Shown here piece by piece: positions 1-10,513 of a DNA stretch of 64,000 bases. This DNA comes from Dasypus novemcinctus (Eukaryota; Chordata; Mammalia; Cingulata; Dasypodidae). The notes under the pieces were generated by a model. That model saw only the letters and a program-made list of their open reading frames with translations, was not told where the DNA came from and ran no database searches. The DNA lies in contig NC_080676.1 in the NCBI RefSeq assembly GCF_030445035.2, forward strand, positions 11,694,940 to 11,758,939, in the 5' to 3' direction. Position numbers and translations under genes: made by a program. Each line of letters starts with the position of its first letter. Positions within the stretch are counted from its first letter, which is position 1.

Positions 1-1919
1 GCCGCTCAACCATCACACACCAAATGGCACCACCTCTCCTGGGTCCTCCTCCAACGTGGCATTCCAGGCGGAAAGGCCAAATCTGAGTGACAGATGCTCA
101 AGTGCTCTGACCTGGTGGCACCAGCAAAAATGATGCACATATGTGAAGATGCCGTGGCCTCCACATTGTTGCAGACAGACTTAAATAAGCCAGGGATCCC
201 AAAGCTTCCTGAGCAGTGCCTTGCCTAGGAATCGAGAAGAATTCATTTTCAGCGTAGGGAGAGGGCTTCCTCTGGCCATTAATGACTGTTACTCTCACTT
301 TGTGGACTGTGCCAGTCAAGCACAACACTGCATGTGATGATGCACACATCGAATCTGTATTCTCTGGGCACAGGGTCCAGGCAGTGGCGATGGCTGAACG
401 TTCTCCGTGGTTCTCCAAGAATGAGCCTAAAACAGGGAACTGAAACAATACGTCTAAGGCCCGCCAGTCTCCTATGTTATGTGCAGAGTGGATATTGAGA
501 AAAAGGCAACAAAATATTCCTCATGAAAATGATAGAAAAATAAATCTGGATGAACCAGGTGCTTGTTATAAAAATCAAAACAGATGTAATCTCAGTACGG
601 TAAAGTCCTAATCCTTTATATTGTACTGAAATTTCCTCAAGTCCATTAGAAACTGAAATAAGTAACAAACGGGTCTTCATTGGAGGTAAAGAAAACAATG
701 TATTTTTGTATGAAGGCTAGGGGTTTAGATATTTGTTGAATTTGGGCTTTGACCTGTGGCATTAAAATGCAGATTGTCTCTCACAAACCAGAAGTGGGGC
801 ACAGATTTCCAGAACAGACTTTTTTGCAAAACAGGTTGTGTCCTAACAATGTAATCATGCATAAAAATAGACAGTTAACAAGGCAAAGGAAAAGGAACAG
901 TTCAACAAATCAACAAAACATTTTGTACTGAATAAATGGATGTGGCAGAAACTGAACTTGAGTTAAAGGTTGCTACTCTGAAGTAAGTAGAACCACATGT
1001 CATGTCCTGACTGAGGAAAGAGATATATGTCGAAGGACAAAGATAATGAGTGTTACATTTTGAGCCAAAATTATATCCAACTTTTAGCATGTAGCTAGGC
1101 AAGATCTGAACCAAAGTCTAAAGAGTTGGGAATTCAGAGCTCAGACACCGTGATAAGAAGATGAACGGGAGTAGCTCAGACTAACAATAGAGTGGAGAAG
1201 ATGTAAAATGAAAGCGTCTAGGTTGAGAGCTACTTTCTTTCTCCAGTGCTCCCCCTTTTGGATTTTCTATCTTGCGAATGCCAAAACATTGTATGTATGA
1301 AATTGTACATTCCACTTCATTCACCAATACACCGTAGAAATTACACACATAAGCATGGAGGTTGTCTGTGGAAAATTGCTATGCCTTGCATAATAGTTTA
1401 TCGATAAGTTACAAGAATAGAGATAAAATTGCCTAGGATGGAATTTGCTTTTGTGTGGGACAAGGTGTACCATGAATCTTCATGACGTGCCCAGAGCATG
1501 TTTCTTTCTTCAGAGTGAGTTGATGTCACGGTACATTCCATGTATTCCAAGTGAAATTAAGCGCTACTATCATCTCTTATTCTTTTTGTTAATGCAAGCA
1601 AAGTAGCTATTCCATTGTTTTTGGTAAGTATGGAACTTGTAAGCACCGTTTTATTTATTTTTGTGCTAAGAACAGGTCTTTGTGCAGTTGTGTAGACTGA
1701 CTTCTGCACAGAGGCCCCCGTCTGCTCACAACGCCTGGGGGTGTACCCAGAGAGGGGCGTCTCTTGCTAATTTGTACCAAAGCACTGTGTGGGGCAGCAG
1801 TTGCCCTGGAAGTAGCCTCTACCACCCACCCGATAACTTTGTGCAGCAGAAAAGGGGGGAAAACAGTCCGCCCCACCGCACGACACTGTGTGCAGGTCAA
1901 CTCCTGAGTGGCTGCTCCA
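1..1919. other. Intergenic, nothing recognised
   Basis: AT-rich sequence without a recognisable gene, exon or repeat. The longest open frame (minus strand, 98-448) is 116 codons, has no motif I know, and is the length expected by chance. Confidence 0.6.
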
Positions 1920-1920
1920 G

Positions 1921-2095
1921 GGCTGCCCAAACTCCAACGTGCAGACACTGACTCAGGGATCTTGTTAGAATGCAGCTTCTGATACAGGAGGTCTGGGGCC
2001 CGAGATTCTGCATTTCTGACAAACTTACAGGTGATGCTAATTTGGCTGATCCACCCACTACCGCGAGTAGCAAGGCCCAGTGGGCATCATTGTGA
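1921..2095 (+). repeat. MER5A-like hAT DNA-transposon relic
   Basis: The run resembles the MER5A consensus: a 'ctcagggatcttgttagaa' stretch, then 'ggtctggggc', 'ctgcatttctgac' and 'caggtgatgctaat' in the expected order. It is a non-autonomous hAT-Charlie fossil shared by placental mammals. Orientation follows that order. Confidence 0.7.
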
Positions 2096-2096
2096 A

Positions 2097-2637
2097 CAGA
2101 ACACACAGGTAAACTCTAATCATGATGGGGCCCTATCCTGGGAGAGAGCACAGGTCCATCAAACCCTTGTTCCCCCTCCCAACTGGCCCCAGAAACTGAC
2201 CACGTGGTCTTAACCAATGACCATAAATGCCAAAGTGATTTTCTAGCTGAGGGCATGGCCACCACCCTGGTTTTGCATCTTTAAGTGCTTGTGCTTCTCC
2301 TCTCCCAACTCACTAAAGAAGTGGTCCACGACCTTCAGGGCATATTGTGCTGGCAGAAATAGTAGCCCAGAGAGAGGTAGGTAGGGGACACCTGCAGATG
2401 CTGGTTGACCAGGCGGTTAGCAGAGCCCTCCACTGGGGTGGAATAATTCTGATGAATCTGGGAGCTTGTGGTTGTTGACAATGAGGAGCTAACCACAAAA
2501 AAATGGTGTTAGCTGGTCCTGGAAGCAGGGGATGGCTGAGAAGTTGGTCTCAGAGGTTGTAAGTGGAGAAGCGTTTGGAAGGTGGTCAACGCTCAAGAGG
2601 TCAGTGTGTGGGATAGTCCCTGGGTCTGCTCCGTTCA
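2097..2637. other. Intergenic, nothing recognised
   Basis: Unassigned sequence between the MER5A-like relic and the ferritin pseudogene. It is GC-moderate, with no repeat, exon or regulatory motif I can name. Confidence 0.5.
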
Positions 2638-3165
2638 ATCACTGTTGAAGCAAGAGACAGATATTGGTGGTAAGGCCGGGCCAGGATTTTCCCAGGCTGG
2701 GCAGAAGCCCTCCCAAGATGAGTGGGGTAAATCCTGGCTGCCCTGGTCCCGGAGAAGAGCCCGAACCTGGCCTTTTGGTTCTGCACATCCTGGATTCTGC
2801 GGGCGCAGACCCTCATCTCTGTGACTTCCTTGAGAGCCATTTCCTAGCTGAGGAGGCGAAGCTCATCAAGAAGGTGGGCGACCCCTACGAGCCTCTGCAG
2901 GCTGGCTGGCCTGCAGTCCGGGCTGGGTGAGTGCCTCTTTGAAAGGCTCACCCTCCAAGCACTACCAGGAGCCTCCAGAGCCTCGAGGCCTTTGGGGGCC
3001 CCCTCTGTGTTCCCCTGGGCTGTAGGCTTCTGCCTGAGCCCCTCCCTGCAGCCAGGAGGCATCTTTTAAACTGCCACCTTGCAGGCCCCTTAAGGAGCCC
3101 TGAGCCAAGTGTAAATAAAAAGCTTTTTACATCAGCTGGTAAAAACAAACAAACAAGCAAGAAAC
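2638..3165 (+). pseudogene. Processed pseudogene of ferritin light chain, 5' truncated
   Basis: Translated pieces match the C-terminal half of ferritin light chain: a DEWGK segment near 2718-2732, then DPHLCDFLE and [11 protein letters not shown] at about 2808-2883, then GLGE and the FERLTL region (about 2922-2955). These lie in different frames, so the copy is broken. There is a deletion and frameshift between DEWGK and DPHLCDF, a net 2-nt frameshift after the GD at about 2882, and a TGA at 2928-2930 in the shifted frame. Similarity continues through the parent 3' UTR (gcttctgcctgagcccctcc) to AATAAA at 3114-3119 and an A-rich tail from about 3142. No introns are present and the tail is poly(A)-like, so this is an L1-mediated retrocopy. 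The 5' end is uncertain, because matching fades upstream of about 2640. It cannot make ferritin. Confidence 0.88.
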
Positions 3166-3167
3166 CC

Positions 3168-3365
3168 CTAGGCAGGGGTTTTCAGAATGTGGTTACCAGG
3201 CCAGCACCATCAGCTGTCCCTGGGAAGTGACAAGAAACCCAAATTCCTGGGCCCCACTCCAGAAACCATGGGAAACTCTGGAAGTGAGGCCCAGGAATGT
3301 GTTTCCACGAATTATCCAGGTGTTGCTGAGGCATACTACGTTTGAGAAGCATAGCAGCCTCTTAA
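3168..3365 (-). repeat. MER5-like hAT DNA-transposon relic
   Basis: Begins 'ggggttttcagaatgtggtt', followed by 'ccagcaccatcagc', 'tcctgggccccactccag' and 'tttgagaagcat', the order seen in MER5-type elements read from the opposite end to the 1921 copy. Orientation is tentative. Confidence 0.6.
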
Positions 3366-3440
3366 CCTCAGCTCTATGTTGGAATCACCTGGAGAACTTA
3401 AAAAACGACTGATTCTTTGGCCCCACCTTAGCCTTACGGA
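3366..3440. repeat. Short hAT-type relic
   Basis: The segments 'ttggaatcacctggagaac' and 'ttctttggccccacctta' resemble the first half of another MER5/MER20-class element. Too short to assign a family. Confidence 0.35.
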
Positions 3441-3490
3441 CATTAAACCTTCATGGTAGTGTTGTAGAAGTTGAGAGAGGTTCAATTATT

Positions 3491-3931
3491 TGTGTATAGA
3501 AAGACCAGGACTCAGGAATGATTTCGAGAAGGAAAAATGGTTTATTGACGACCAGCTGGACTCAGGAACCTTCTGTTGCAAACCTGAGGCCTGAACAAGA
3601 ATTTAGAGTTCCTTTTATACAGAGAGGAAGGATCAAATGGTTCTTTGTTTCAGTGCTCAATAGGCTTGAATTAGCATATATCGTCCACATCCTAGGTAAG
3701 ATTTAGCATGGACTTCATACATTCTAGATAAGCTTTTAGCACATTTGGTTTGCATTTTCCCTGAATATTTAAAGTTTATAGAGTTTGCTTTGATAAACTG
3801 TTTCCTGGGACTGGAGTCATTGCCATGATCACCAGGGGCAGGACTGCAGCCTCTTACCGTCCCACACCCACAAGTCACAGACAGCTTAGGTTATCTACAA
3901 AGAGATGAAGAGCCTCCCACCCATAGCCCAC
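3491..3931 (-). mobile_element. Probable solo LTR of an endogenous retrovirus, antisense
   Basis: Read on the minus strand, the block has LTR architecture: a TATA box (TATAAAAGG, complement of 3611-3619) followed about 65-75 nt later by a polyadenylation signal (AATAAA, complement of 3541-3546), and TG/CA-like termini near 3931 and 3491. No internal retroviral sequence adjoins it, so it would be a solo LTR. I could not find convincing target-site duplications and cannot name the family, so the ends are provisional. It lies about 5 kb upstream of CHST2 and points away from it. Confidence 0.5.
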
Positions 3932-4739
3932 ATCAGTGGGGCCGGGCATTTGTTATTTTGCAATTCTAGGTCTTCACTGAGGGTTGAGATCCACTCATCT
4001 AGAGCAAGGCCTTGCCCCTTGCTGATGGCAGAGAACTAGAGGTGGATGTATTGGGAGTGAAGGAATGCCCAAATGGATGTGTTTCTCAGTTATATTTTTG
4101 CTTAATTTTATTTCTGTCTTGCAAGCTGCAGTGCAAACTTCCCTCCGCCGTCCCCATGTCTTTCTATCCCACTCTGAGGAGTGTGCCTGGTTGTTGTTGA
4201 ATGGGTTGTGGGGACAGAGGCTGGCACATCTCCTTAGCACTTTTTACCAAAGGGGCATCTGTTCCACAGCCCACCTTAAGGCCCCACGTAGACCCAATGA
4301 CTTAAACTCTATGATGAAGTAACGATGGCAGGAGTTTCAGAGGGCCTGCAAAGCAAATGCCTGCTCCCTGTTTATTGGATCAAAAGTGCAGCCCTGCTCC
4401 CAAACTCCCTCCCCATCCCATCTGTAAACCACCGAGCCCTCCTTCCCCTACAAATCTGAACCAGAACCCCCCCAAAAAGCCCTCACTCAGTCCAATCCCC
4501 CAATGTCCTACTGAGAAATGGAGAAAGTGATGATACACCAACCCTCTTTCTCGTTGACCTTGAGTTTCTACTTGCTGCATCTCCTCCGCGGGAGCAGAGG
4601 CCCTTAGCCCTGCGCCCACCTGGGGTGGGGGCAGGAATAGCTATTAACTTACCTCTCTCTCAAGGCCACGTCTGCGCTTTACCTCTGCGCTCTCCCAGGC
4701 TTCTCTTAGCCATTCTATAGGGGCAGCTATAATTTTTTT
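3932..4739. other. Intergenic, nothing recognised
   Basis: Moderate-GC sequence with a C-rich patch near 4385-4520. No gene or recognisable repeat. Confidence 0.5.
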
Positions 4740-4870
4740 CCCCTTGTATTACAGATAGGGAAACTGAGGATTACACTGAGCCTATTGTCCAAGAACATAG
4801 AACTTGTAAATAAACTTGCACAGAATTCTAGGTCTGATTCCAAATTCCATATGCAATCCACTCTATCTTG
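4740..4870 (-). repeat. MIR fragment
   Basis: The 'attacagatagggaaactga' core followed by 'ccaagaacatag' and 'ggtctgattccaaa' is the antisense face of MIR, a mammal-wide tRNA-derived SINE. Both ends are eroded. Confidence 0.6.
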
Positions 4871-5207
4871 TTCTAAATTTCGAGGAAGTCGATTCCTTCT
4901 ATCAATGGAGGGGTTTCCAGCTGACAGCCTTTTATCACCTATTGTGCGACCTGAGGTATGAGTTGCTTTAAAGTCACGGGAGAGTCACAGCAGCCATCCC
5001 TTCATTTGTTTTAAACAATTCTTTTTCTGCAGAGCCTTATGGATGACCCATGGAGTTTCTACTAATGTGATCTTAGCTCTGCTTCCTCATGACAGTTGAT
5101 TTTGGCGACTGGGTACATATGTTTGAAGTGCTGTTGAGCATGAACTAAAAACAGGTGTTAAAGCTTCTTTGGGCTTTCTTTCAAAGGTTGTGTTTCAAGA
5201 TACCCTG
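4871..5207. other. Intergenic, nothing recognised
   Basis: Short AT-rich stretch between a MIR relic and a DAS SINE. Nothing identifiable. Confidence 0.5.
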
Positions 5208-5310
5208 TGGGTGGAGAGGGTGTAGCTCAATGGTTTGAATGCGCACTGCCCAGGGATGAGGTCCCGAGTTCAGTCCCTGGTACCTCTCTTGAAATAAAGG
5301 AAAGAAGGTA
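5208..5310 (+). repeat. DAS-type SINE, monomeric tRNA-derived head
   Basis: Contains a tRNA-like A box (tgtagctcaatggtt) and a B box (gagttcagtccctgg) about 35 nt apart, then an A-rich tail (gaaataaaggaaagaagg). This is the tRNA-Ala-like head of the armadillo SINE family. It carries none of the longer tRNA-unrelated body found in the 31.1, 39.6 and 43.2 kb copies. Confidence 0.75.
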
Positions 5311-6744
5311 CCCTGAGAATCGGCTCTCCAGAAAGCCCAGGACCAGGTGGGGCAGGGTTCCAGAAGGTTCACAGTGCAGGGGACATCCATTTTGTGAGCT
5401 CTCCAGGTTGGCCTGTCCTCTAAGCACCCAGCTGTCGGGGGTCAGGCCCTTATGGAAAGTATAGTTTTGTACCAAAGAGGTATTTGTACCTTAACCAAAA
5501 GCCACAGCAAGGTTTCAACAGCAGTTCTTCTCCACTTAACAGGCAGCAAAGGGAGACTTACCACCCTGGAAAAGCCCCTGAATTACCATGAACCAGCAAG
5601 CTGAAATTAAGCACAGTCCTGTGGCACGGTTGGGTCCTCTGCAAATGAAATTACGAAGTGACCTCTTAAGGGCCTGATTCCTATGCTAAAGCCAGAAGTG
5701 GATCAAAATGAAAGTGAATGTATAACAAACGCAGGAAGCATGGACACTATCAAGTTTTCGGATGTCACTTTTTGTAACAAAGTTTGGAATTAACCACGAC
5801 ACTGTGAAAAATGGTAAAATATTTGCCAGCTAGGAGAGGGTGGAGATGTCGGAACCTGTAAATTTATGCCAGCTGAGCCCGCACAGCTGAGCACGCGCTG
5901 TGGGGGCGCAGGCAAATGGATTTACTGTTTTGCCAACTCCAGTAAAGTGTTACAAAATTGCAACAAAATTGTTTTTATGCAAACAATTGTTTAAAAAAAA
6001 GGGTTCTTACATCAAATAACTGCAATTCCCGTGCTTTCTAGGAAGGCACAAAGCCAGCGTCTAAATTAAAAATGCTCAAAATTATTTCTCTTAGAATCCT
6101 GCTGAACACTAATATTGAGATTTTCCCTATCTCTTCGCCAATCATTTAATGCGCCAACATAACTTTAGTATTTTGGGGAGAGAACAGAAGGGATATTTGA
6201 AGCAGCCAGGTAAGGTGGGTGGGCAGGTCCAGAAAGCGGAAAAAAGGCAGTCACTGCGTTAAACTCCACCTTCACGTGTACACAAAGGGCAAAAACGTAC
6301 GCCTGTCCTAACCGGCTCCTGCAGAGTTTCCCCGCAACTTGTGGAGCTGGATTTAACATTCTAGTTCTACTCTCCCCGTCCCTATGTTTGCCTAAACTCA
6401 TTTACCTCTTCTGACCTAGAAACTTCCCTTCCTTACACTTTATCAGAACCACAGGAGAACAAATTAGCTGAAATCTGCTCATGGAATTATGTCTCTCTCT
6501 CTCTATTTCTGGAAAACGGGGCTAAACCAAGTTCTCTGAACATGTTTCTACCCTTAAACCAAATCCACACGAATTAAACTGCTTCCTAAAACCCTTAATG
6601 ACGCAAACGCGACGTTTTAAATTTAGAAGGCTCCTCTGGCTGAGAGAGATTGCCCAAAATAGTACGAAGAAAAGATGACAATAACTCTAGTGGTCAAACT
6701 TCTAAAAACGCCACCAGGACAGGGGGAAACAAAGCGCCTGCAGG
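5311..6744. other. CHST2 upstream flank
   Basis: Single-copy-looking sequence leading into the CpG island. CpG density rises only after about 6600. It contains AT-rich blocks at 5940-6130 and a short CT run at 6491-6505. Because it is free of recognised repeats and next to the promoter, it may hold upstream control elements. That is inference only. Confidence 0.4.
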
Positions 6745-6844
6745 AGATCCGCGCGGTTTGCCCACGGCCGCGGCTCGGGATCCGGGGCCACCCAGCTTCC
6801 AGCGCTCCCAGGCCTGGCTCTCGTCCTCCAGCCGCGCCCGCTCA

Positions 6845-6900
6845 TCCAATCACGCTCTTCGGGGGTTATTTTAATTGTCCTCAGTTCACAGGTGACGTCG
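6845..6900. promoter_or_regulatory. CCAAT box and CRE-like site at the upstream island edge
   Basis: A CCAAT motif lies at 6845-6849 and a near-consensus CRE (TGACGTCG) at 6893-6900. Both sit about 1.4 kb upstream of the likely start site, so they may serve a distal promoter or be incidental. Confidence 0.3.
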
Positions 6901-8278
6901 AGGCTATGGCTTAGTGTTCTTGGTTAGAGACAGAGAGAGGGCTCCTTTGCTTATTACCCTACCAAAAGAAAAAAAAAAAGGGGGGGGGCGGGGAATAGAG
7001 AAGCACTTTAACCCCCCAAAAATAAAAAATGACTTTCCACTTCCAGCAACGGTGTTTCCTTCGGGATCAAGTCCTTTGATCTCATCCCTAAAACTAAGAA
7101 GCGGGACAAGCATTTTACTGTAAATAAGAACACAAAGTTGCCCCCTCCCCGCATCACCCCAGTTCTAGAAAACGTCAGTGGCCGCGGACGCACTATTACG
7201 AGCTAAAGAAGGAGGGAGCATCTGCGGGGGGCCCTCCGAAAACTGGAGCAGCCCGCCCCCAAGCCGAGGAAAGTAGAAGCCGCCGCGCGGCACACCCTCC
7301 CGAAAACTGAAGCGTCTTCTCTGACCCGGAGGTCAGAAAAGATTTATGACTTCCTCCCCGAAGGAGAAGCCGCAGGCCAGCTGGAGCGGGCGGGCGGGGA
7401 TTCGGCGCCGGAGAGCGGCGCTCGGCGTCCTCGGATCGCGCTGGAGCGCGCGGGTGCGTCCCCGGCGCCCGCCAGGGCCTGGCTTCCCCGAGCCCGGCAG
7501 GGAGAGGAGCGGGATGCCGCCCGGGGATTTCTGCCCAAACTTTATCACCAACTCCTTCCGAGAGCCAAAAAATGGGGGGCCGAGGCCGGCGGGGGCACGC
7601 AGAACCCGAATCATCCGTAGCTCTGGGCGCACCGAACCCTGCCTCCGCGCCTGGGCGCTTTGGGCACGGAGGGCGGCCCAGGCGGCGCCGCAGCCCAGCG
7701 AGCCCCGCATCTCCAGCCCAGAAGACGGAGGCGGCGGCGGGAGCCGGGAGCTGCGAGGGGGGCGGGCGCGGGGTGGGCGGAGGCGGAGGGCAGAGCGGCG
7801 AAGGGGAGGAGCTGCGGCGACGGACGGCGACGCGCACCAACCCCGCGCGGCTGGCAGGAGTCGCGCAGGGGCTGGCTCGCCCGCGTTGCAGCCGCTCCGC
7901 GTAGGGGGAGTCGGGGAGCAGCATCCTCCCGGGCGCCGCTTTCGCTCGGCGGAGGCTGGGGCTTCCTCTGCCCTGACACCTCGCTGGCCAGAAGGGGCTA
8001 GCGGCGGGCGCGGGGAGGCAGGCGCTGCGGACCCGGGCTCCTTTGTCCCGAGGTGTGTTCGCGGGGTGCTTCCGGGCCAGTCGGAGGTTGTGGAGCGGCG
8101 GGGGCCGCCGGCGCTGCCCGCGCGGGCATCCTCCCGGTGATGGAAGAAGCAGCCGTGGCTGCGGCCGTTGCGGGATTGCTGTGCGCTCCGTCTGCCGCCG
8201 CCGGAGAGATGGGAAGATGCGCGGCGCGGAGGCCGAGAGCCCGAGAGGCAGAGCCGCTGGGCCAGGGGCTGGGTCCCG

Positions 8279-8284
8279 TATAAG
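8279..8284 (+). promoter_or_regulatory. TATA-like box, candidate CHST2 core promoter
   Basis: TATAAG occurs in an otherwise GC-only context. A start site about 30 nt downstream would fall near 8310. From there to 8649 there is no ATG, as expected of a leader exon. The site is inferred from sequence alone, and the gene may equally use dispersed CpG-island starts. Confidence 0.4.
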
Positions 8285-8309
8285 CGCCCTCCCCCCACGC
8301 CGCCCCCAG

Positions 8310-8649
8310 TCGGCTTCGCTCTCCCGAGCGCAGGCGAGGAAGGAAGCTGCTGCGGTCCCAAGAGTGCGAGGGAGACGCCGTTAGAGCCGGGACGCGCCGG
8401 GGACTCAGCCGAGTGCGGAGCAGGACGCCGGGCCCCGGGAAAGTTTCCTTCCCCGAGACGCGGGTTGCCTGCTGCCCGGAAACTCTGCCCAGGGCTCCGG
8501 CTGCCGAGAGCCAACGAGTCCCGCCACCCCCTCGAAGGCACGGAGACCCCTGGCTGGCGAGTGCGCAAAACATCGCGGGGACGAGTGACAGCCAGGCAGA
8601 CCGCGGGCCGCTGATCCGGGGCCGCTGCGGGGCGTGCCCGTGGCTCCAG
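8310..8649 (+). other. Predicted non-coding 5' exon of CHST2
   Basis: GC-rich and free of ATG on the plus strand, ending in ...CTCCAG before a consensus donor (GTGAGCG from 8650). The 5' end is a guess from the TATA-like box. Transcript data would be needed to fix it. Confidence 0.45.
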
Positions 8650-8744
8650 GTGAGCGAGGTGGCCGGACCGTCCCGAGGGTGGGCGCTCCTTAGGCAGGGG
8701 TGGGAGGACTGGGGCGCACCCGCTCACTTCATTCCCCCTCGCAG
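8650..8744 (+). other. Predicted 95-bp intron in the CHST2 leader
   Basis: The donor AG|GTGAGCG at 8648-8656 is close to the ideal consensus. The acceptor is a pyrimidine run (attccccctcgcag) ending at 8744, with a branch-point-like CTCAC (A at 8726) 18 nt upstream. The length is near the lower limit for vertebrate introns. If it is not spliced, the leader is simply continuous. No ATG is contained in it, so splicing would not change the upstream ORF. Confidence 0.5.
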
Positions 8745-8765
8745 GCCCTTCCCGGAGCCGCTGCC

Positions 8766-8927
8766 ATGGGAGAGCCAATCCGGGGCGCCGGGGACCAGCC
8801 GCCGTTGCTGCCGCGCCCGCCTCGGAGCCGCGGCCCAAGTCCCCGCGCCCGCAGCCGGCACACTGCGTCCCCGGCCTGGGCTGCAGGGCCACCGCCGCCG
8901 CACCGTCGGCCCGGGCTGTTCCTGTGA
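8766..8927 (+). promoter_or_regulatory. Upstream ORF (53 codons) overlapping the CHST2 start
   Basis: The first ATG of the predicted leader, at 8766, lies in an optimal initiation context (gccATGg). It opens a 53-codon frame, Pro/Arg-rich and with no recognisable domain (MGEPIRGAGD at its start). Its stop TGA at 8925-8927 shares the A with the CHST2 ATG at 8927, giving TGATG. It uses a different frame from CHST2. This layout predicts that most scanning ribosomes translate the uORF first and reach CHST2 by termination-reinitiation, or reach a downstream Met. The arrangement is directly visible; the effect on expression is inference. Confidence 0.6.
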
Positions 8928-10513
8928 TGAGCCGCAGCCCGCCGCGAGCCCTGCCCCCGGGCGCGCTCCCCCGGCTGCTCCCGGCCGCGCCCGCCGCCGC
9001 GCCGCGCGCCCTGCTCCCGCCGTGGCCCCGGCGCCCGGGCCGCCGCTGGCCCGCGTCCCCGCTCGGAATGAAGGTGTTCCGCAGGAAGGCGCTGGTGCTC
9101 TGCGCGGGCTATGCACTTCTGCTGGTGCTCACCATGCTCAACCTCCTGGACTACAAGTGGCACAAGGAGCCGCTGCAGCAGTGCAGCCCCGACAGACCGC
9201 TGGGCGCCGCGGCGGGGGCAGCAGGCGGCAGTTGGGTGCGCCCGGGGCCGCCTCCGGCCGCTCCGCCGGGCGCGCACACCCGCTTGGACTCGCGCACGTC
9301 GTACCGCTCTCCGGCCGCAGCCGTCGGGGCGGTGCGGGCCCCCGCGGCGGGGACGCGGCCCGCGGCCCCGCCAGGCAACAGCAGCCGGGGCGGCGGCGGC
9401 GGGGACAAGCGGCAGCTGGTGTACGTGTTCACAACGTGGCGCTCGGGCTCGTCCTTTTTCGGGGAGCTCTTCAACCAGAACCCCGAAGTGTTCTTCCTCT
9501 ACGAGCCAGTGTGGCACGTGTGGCAAAAACTGTACCCAGGGGACGCCGTTTCGCTGCAGGGAGCGGCGCGGGACATGCTGAGCGCCCTCTACCGCTGCGA
9601 CCTCTCGGTCTTCCAGCTGTACAGCCCCGCAGGCAGCGGGGGGCGCAACCTTACCACGCTGGGTATCTTCGGCGCGGCCACCAACAAGGTGGTGTGCTCG
9701 TCGCCGCTCTGCCCCGCCTACCGCAAGGAGATCGTGGGGCTGGTGGATGACCGCGTGTGCAAGAAGTGCCCACCACAGCGCCTGGCGCGCTTCGAGGAGG
9801 AGTGCCGCAAGTACCGCACGCTCGTCATCAAGGGCGTCCGTGTCTTCGACGTGGCCGTTTTGGCCCCGCTGCTGCGCGACCCGGCCCTGGACCTCAAGGT
9901 CATCCACCTGGTGCGCGACCCCCGCGCCGTGGCCAGTTCGCGCATCCGCTCGCGCCACGGCCTCATCCGCGAGAGTCTGCAGGTGGTGCGCAGCCGGGAC
10001 CCGCGCGCGCACCGCATGCCCTTCCTGGAGGTGGCCGGCCACAAGCTGGGCGCCAAGAAGGAGACCTTGGGCGGCCCGGCCGACTACCACGCCCTCGGCG
10101 CCATGGAGGTCATCTGCAACAGCATGGCCAAGACCCTGCAGACAGCCCTGCAGCCTCCCGACTGGCTGCAGGGCCACTACCTGGTGGTGCGGTACGAGGA
10201 CCTGGTGGGAGACCCGGTCAAGACCCTAAGGAGGGTGTACGACTTCGTGGGGCTGCTGGTGAGTCCCGAGATGGAGCAGTTTGCTCTGAACATGACCAGT
10301 GGCTCGGGCTCCTCCTCCAAGCCCTTCGTGGTGTCGGCGCGCAATGCCACGCAGGCCGCCAACGCTTGGCGAACCGCCCTCACCTTCCAGCAGATCAAAC
10401 AGGTGGAGGAGTTTTGCCACCAGCCCATGGCCGTGCTGGGCTACGAGCGCGTCAGCAGCCCGGAGGAGGTCAAAGACCTCAGCAAGACCCTGCTCCGGAA
10501 GCCCCGGCTTTGA
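8927..10513 (+). CDS. CHST2: Carbohydrate sulfotransferase 2 (GlcNAc-6-O-sulfotransferase 1)
   Basis: This enzyme transfers sulfate from PAPS to the 6-hydroxyl of terminal N-acetylglucosamine on N- and O-glycans in the Golgi. It contributes to 6-sulfo sialyl Lewis X ligands for L-selectin and to keratan-type sulfation. The frame gives 528 residues, against 530 in human as I recall, in one uninterrupted exon. Residues 1-54 are a Pro/Arg-rich cytosolic tail ending in a basic KVFRRK, and about 55-74 form a single hydrophobic anchor (type II). An Ala/Pro/Gly-rich stem runs to about 160, and the catalytic domain follows. The 5'-phosphosulfate loop FTTWRSGSSF is at 168-177 and the 3'-phosphate site VIHLVRDPRAVASSR at 325-339; RYED is at 422-425. 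N-glycosylation sequons are at N151, N241, N455 and N473. The ATG at 8927 matches the family N-terminus (MSRS). An in-frame GTG at 8924 is not the start. No damage is seen. The CDS lies entirely in the CpG island and is preceded by an overlapping uORF. Confidence 0.98.
   Translation: MSRSPPRALPPGALPRLLPAAPAAAPRALLPPWPRRPGRRWPASPLGMKVFRRKALVLCAGYALLLVLTMLNLLDYKWHKEPLQQCSPDRPLGAAAGAAGGSWVRPGPPPAAPPGAHTRLDSRTSYRSPAAAVGAVRAPAAGTRPAAPPGNSSRGGGGGDKRQLVYVFTTWRSGSSFFGELFNQNPEVFFLYEPVWHVWQKLYPGDAVSLQGAARDMLSALYRCDLSVFQLYSPAGSGGRNLTTLGIFGAATNKVVCSSPLCPAYRKEIVGLVDDRVCKKCPPQRLARFEEECRKYRTLVIKGVRVFDVAVLAPLLRDPALDLKVIHLVRDPRAVASSRIRSRHGLIRESLQVVRSRDPRAHRMPFLEVAGHKLGAKKETLGGPADYHALGAMEVICNSMAKTLQTALQPPDWLQGHYLVVRYEDLVGDPVKTLRRVYDFVGLLVSPEMEQFALNMTSGSGSSSKPFVVSARNATQAANAWRTALTFQQIKQVEEFCHQPMAVLGYERVSSPEEVKDLSKTLLRKPRL
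9068..9070 (+). promoter_or_regulatory. CHST2: Alternative CHST2 initiation codon (Met48)
   Basis: In-frame ATG (ggaATGaag) at codon 48, directly before the basic patch and membrane anchor. A product starting here keeps the anchor and the whole catalytic domain but loses nearly the entire cytosolic tail. I recall that human CHST2 is reported to use the equivalent Met as a second start. Its conservation here is seen directly; its use in this species is inference. Confidence 0.6.
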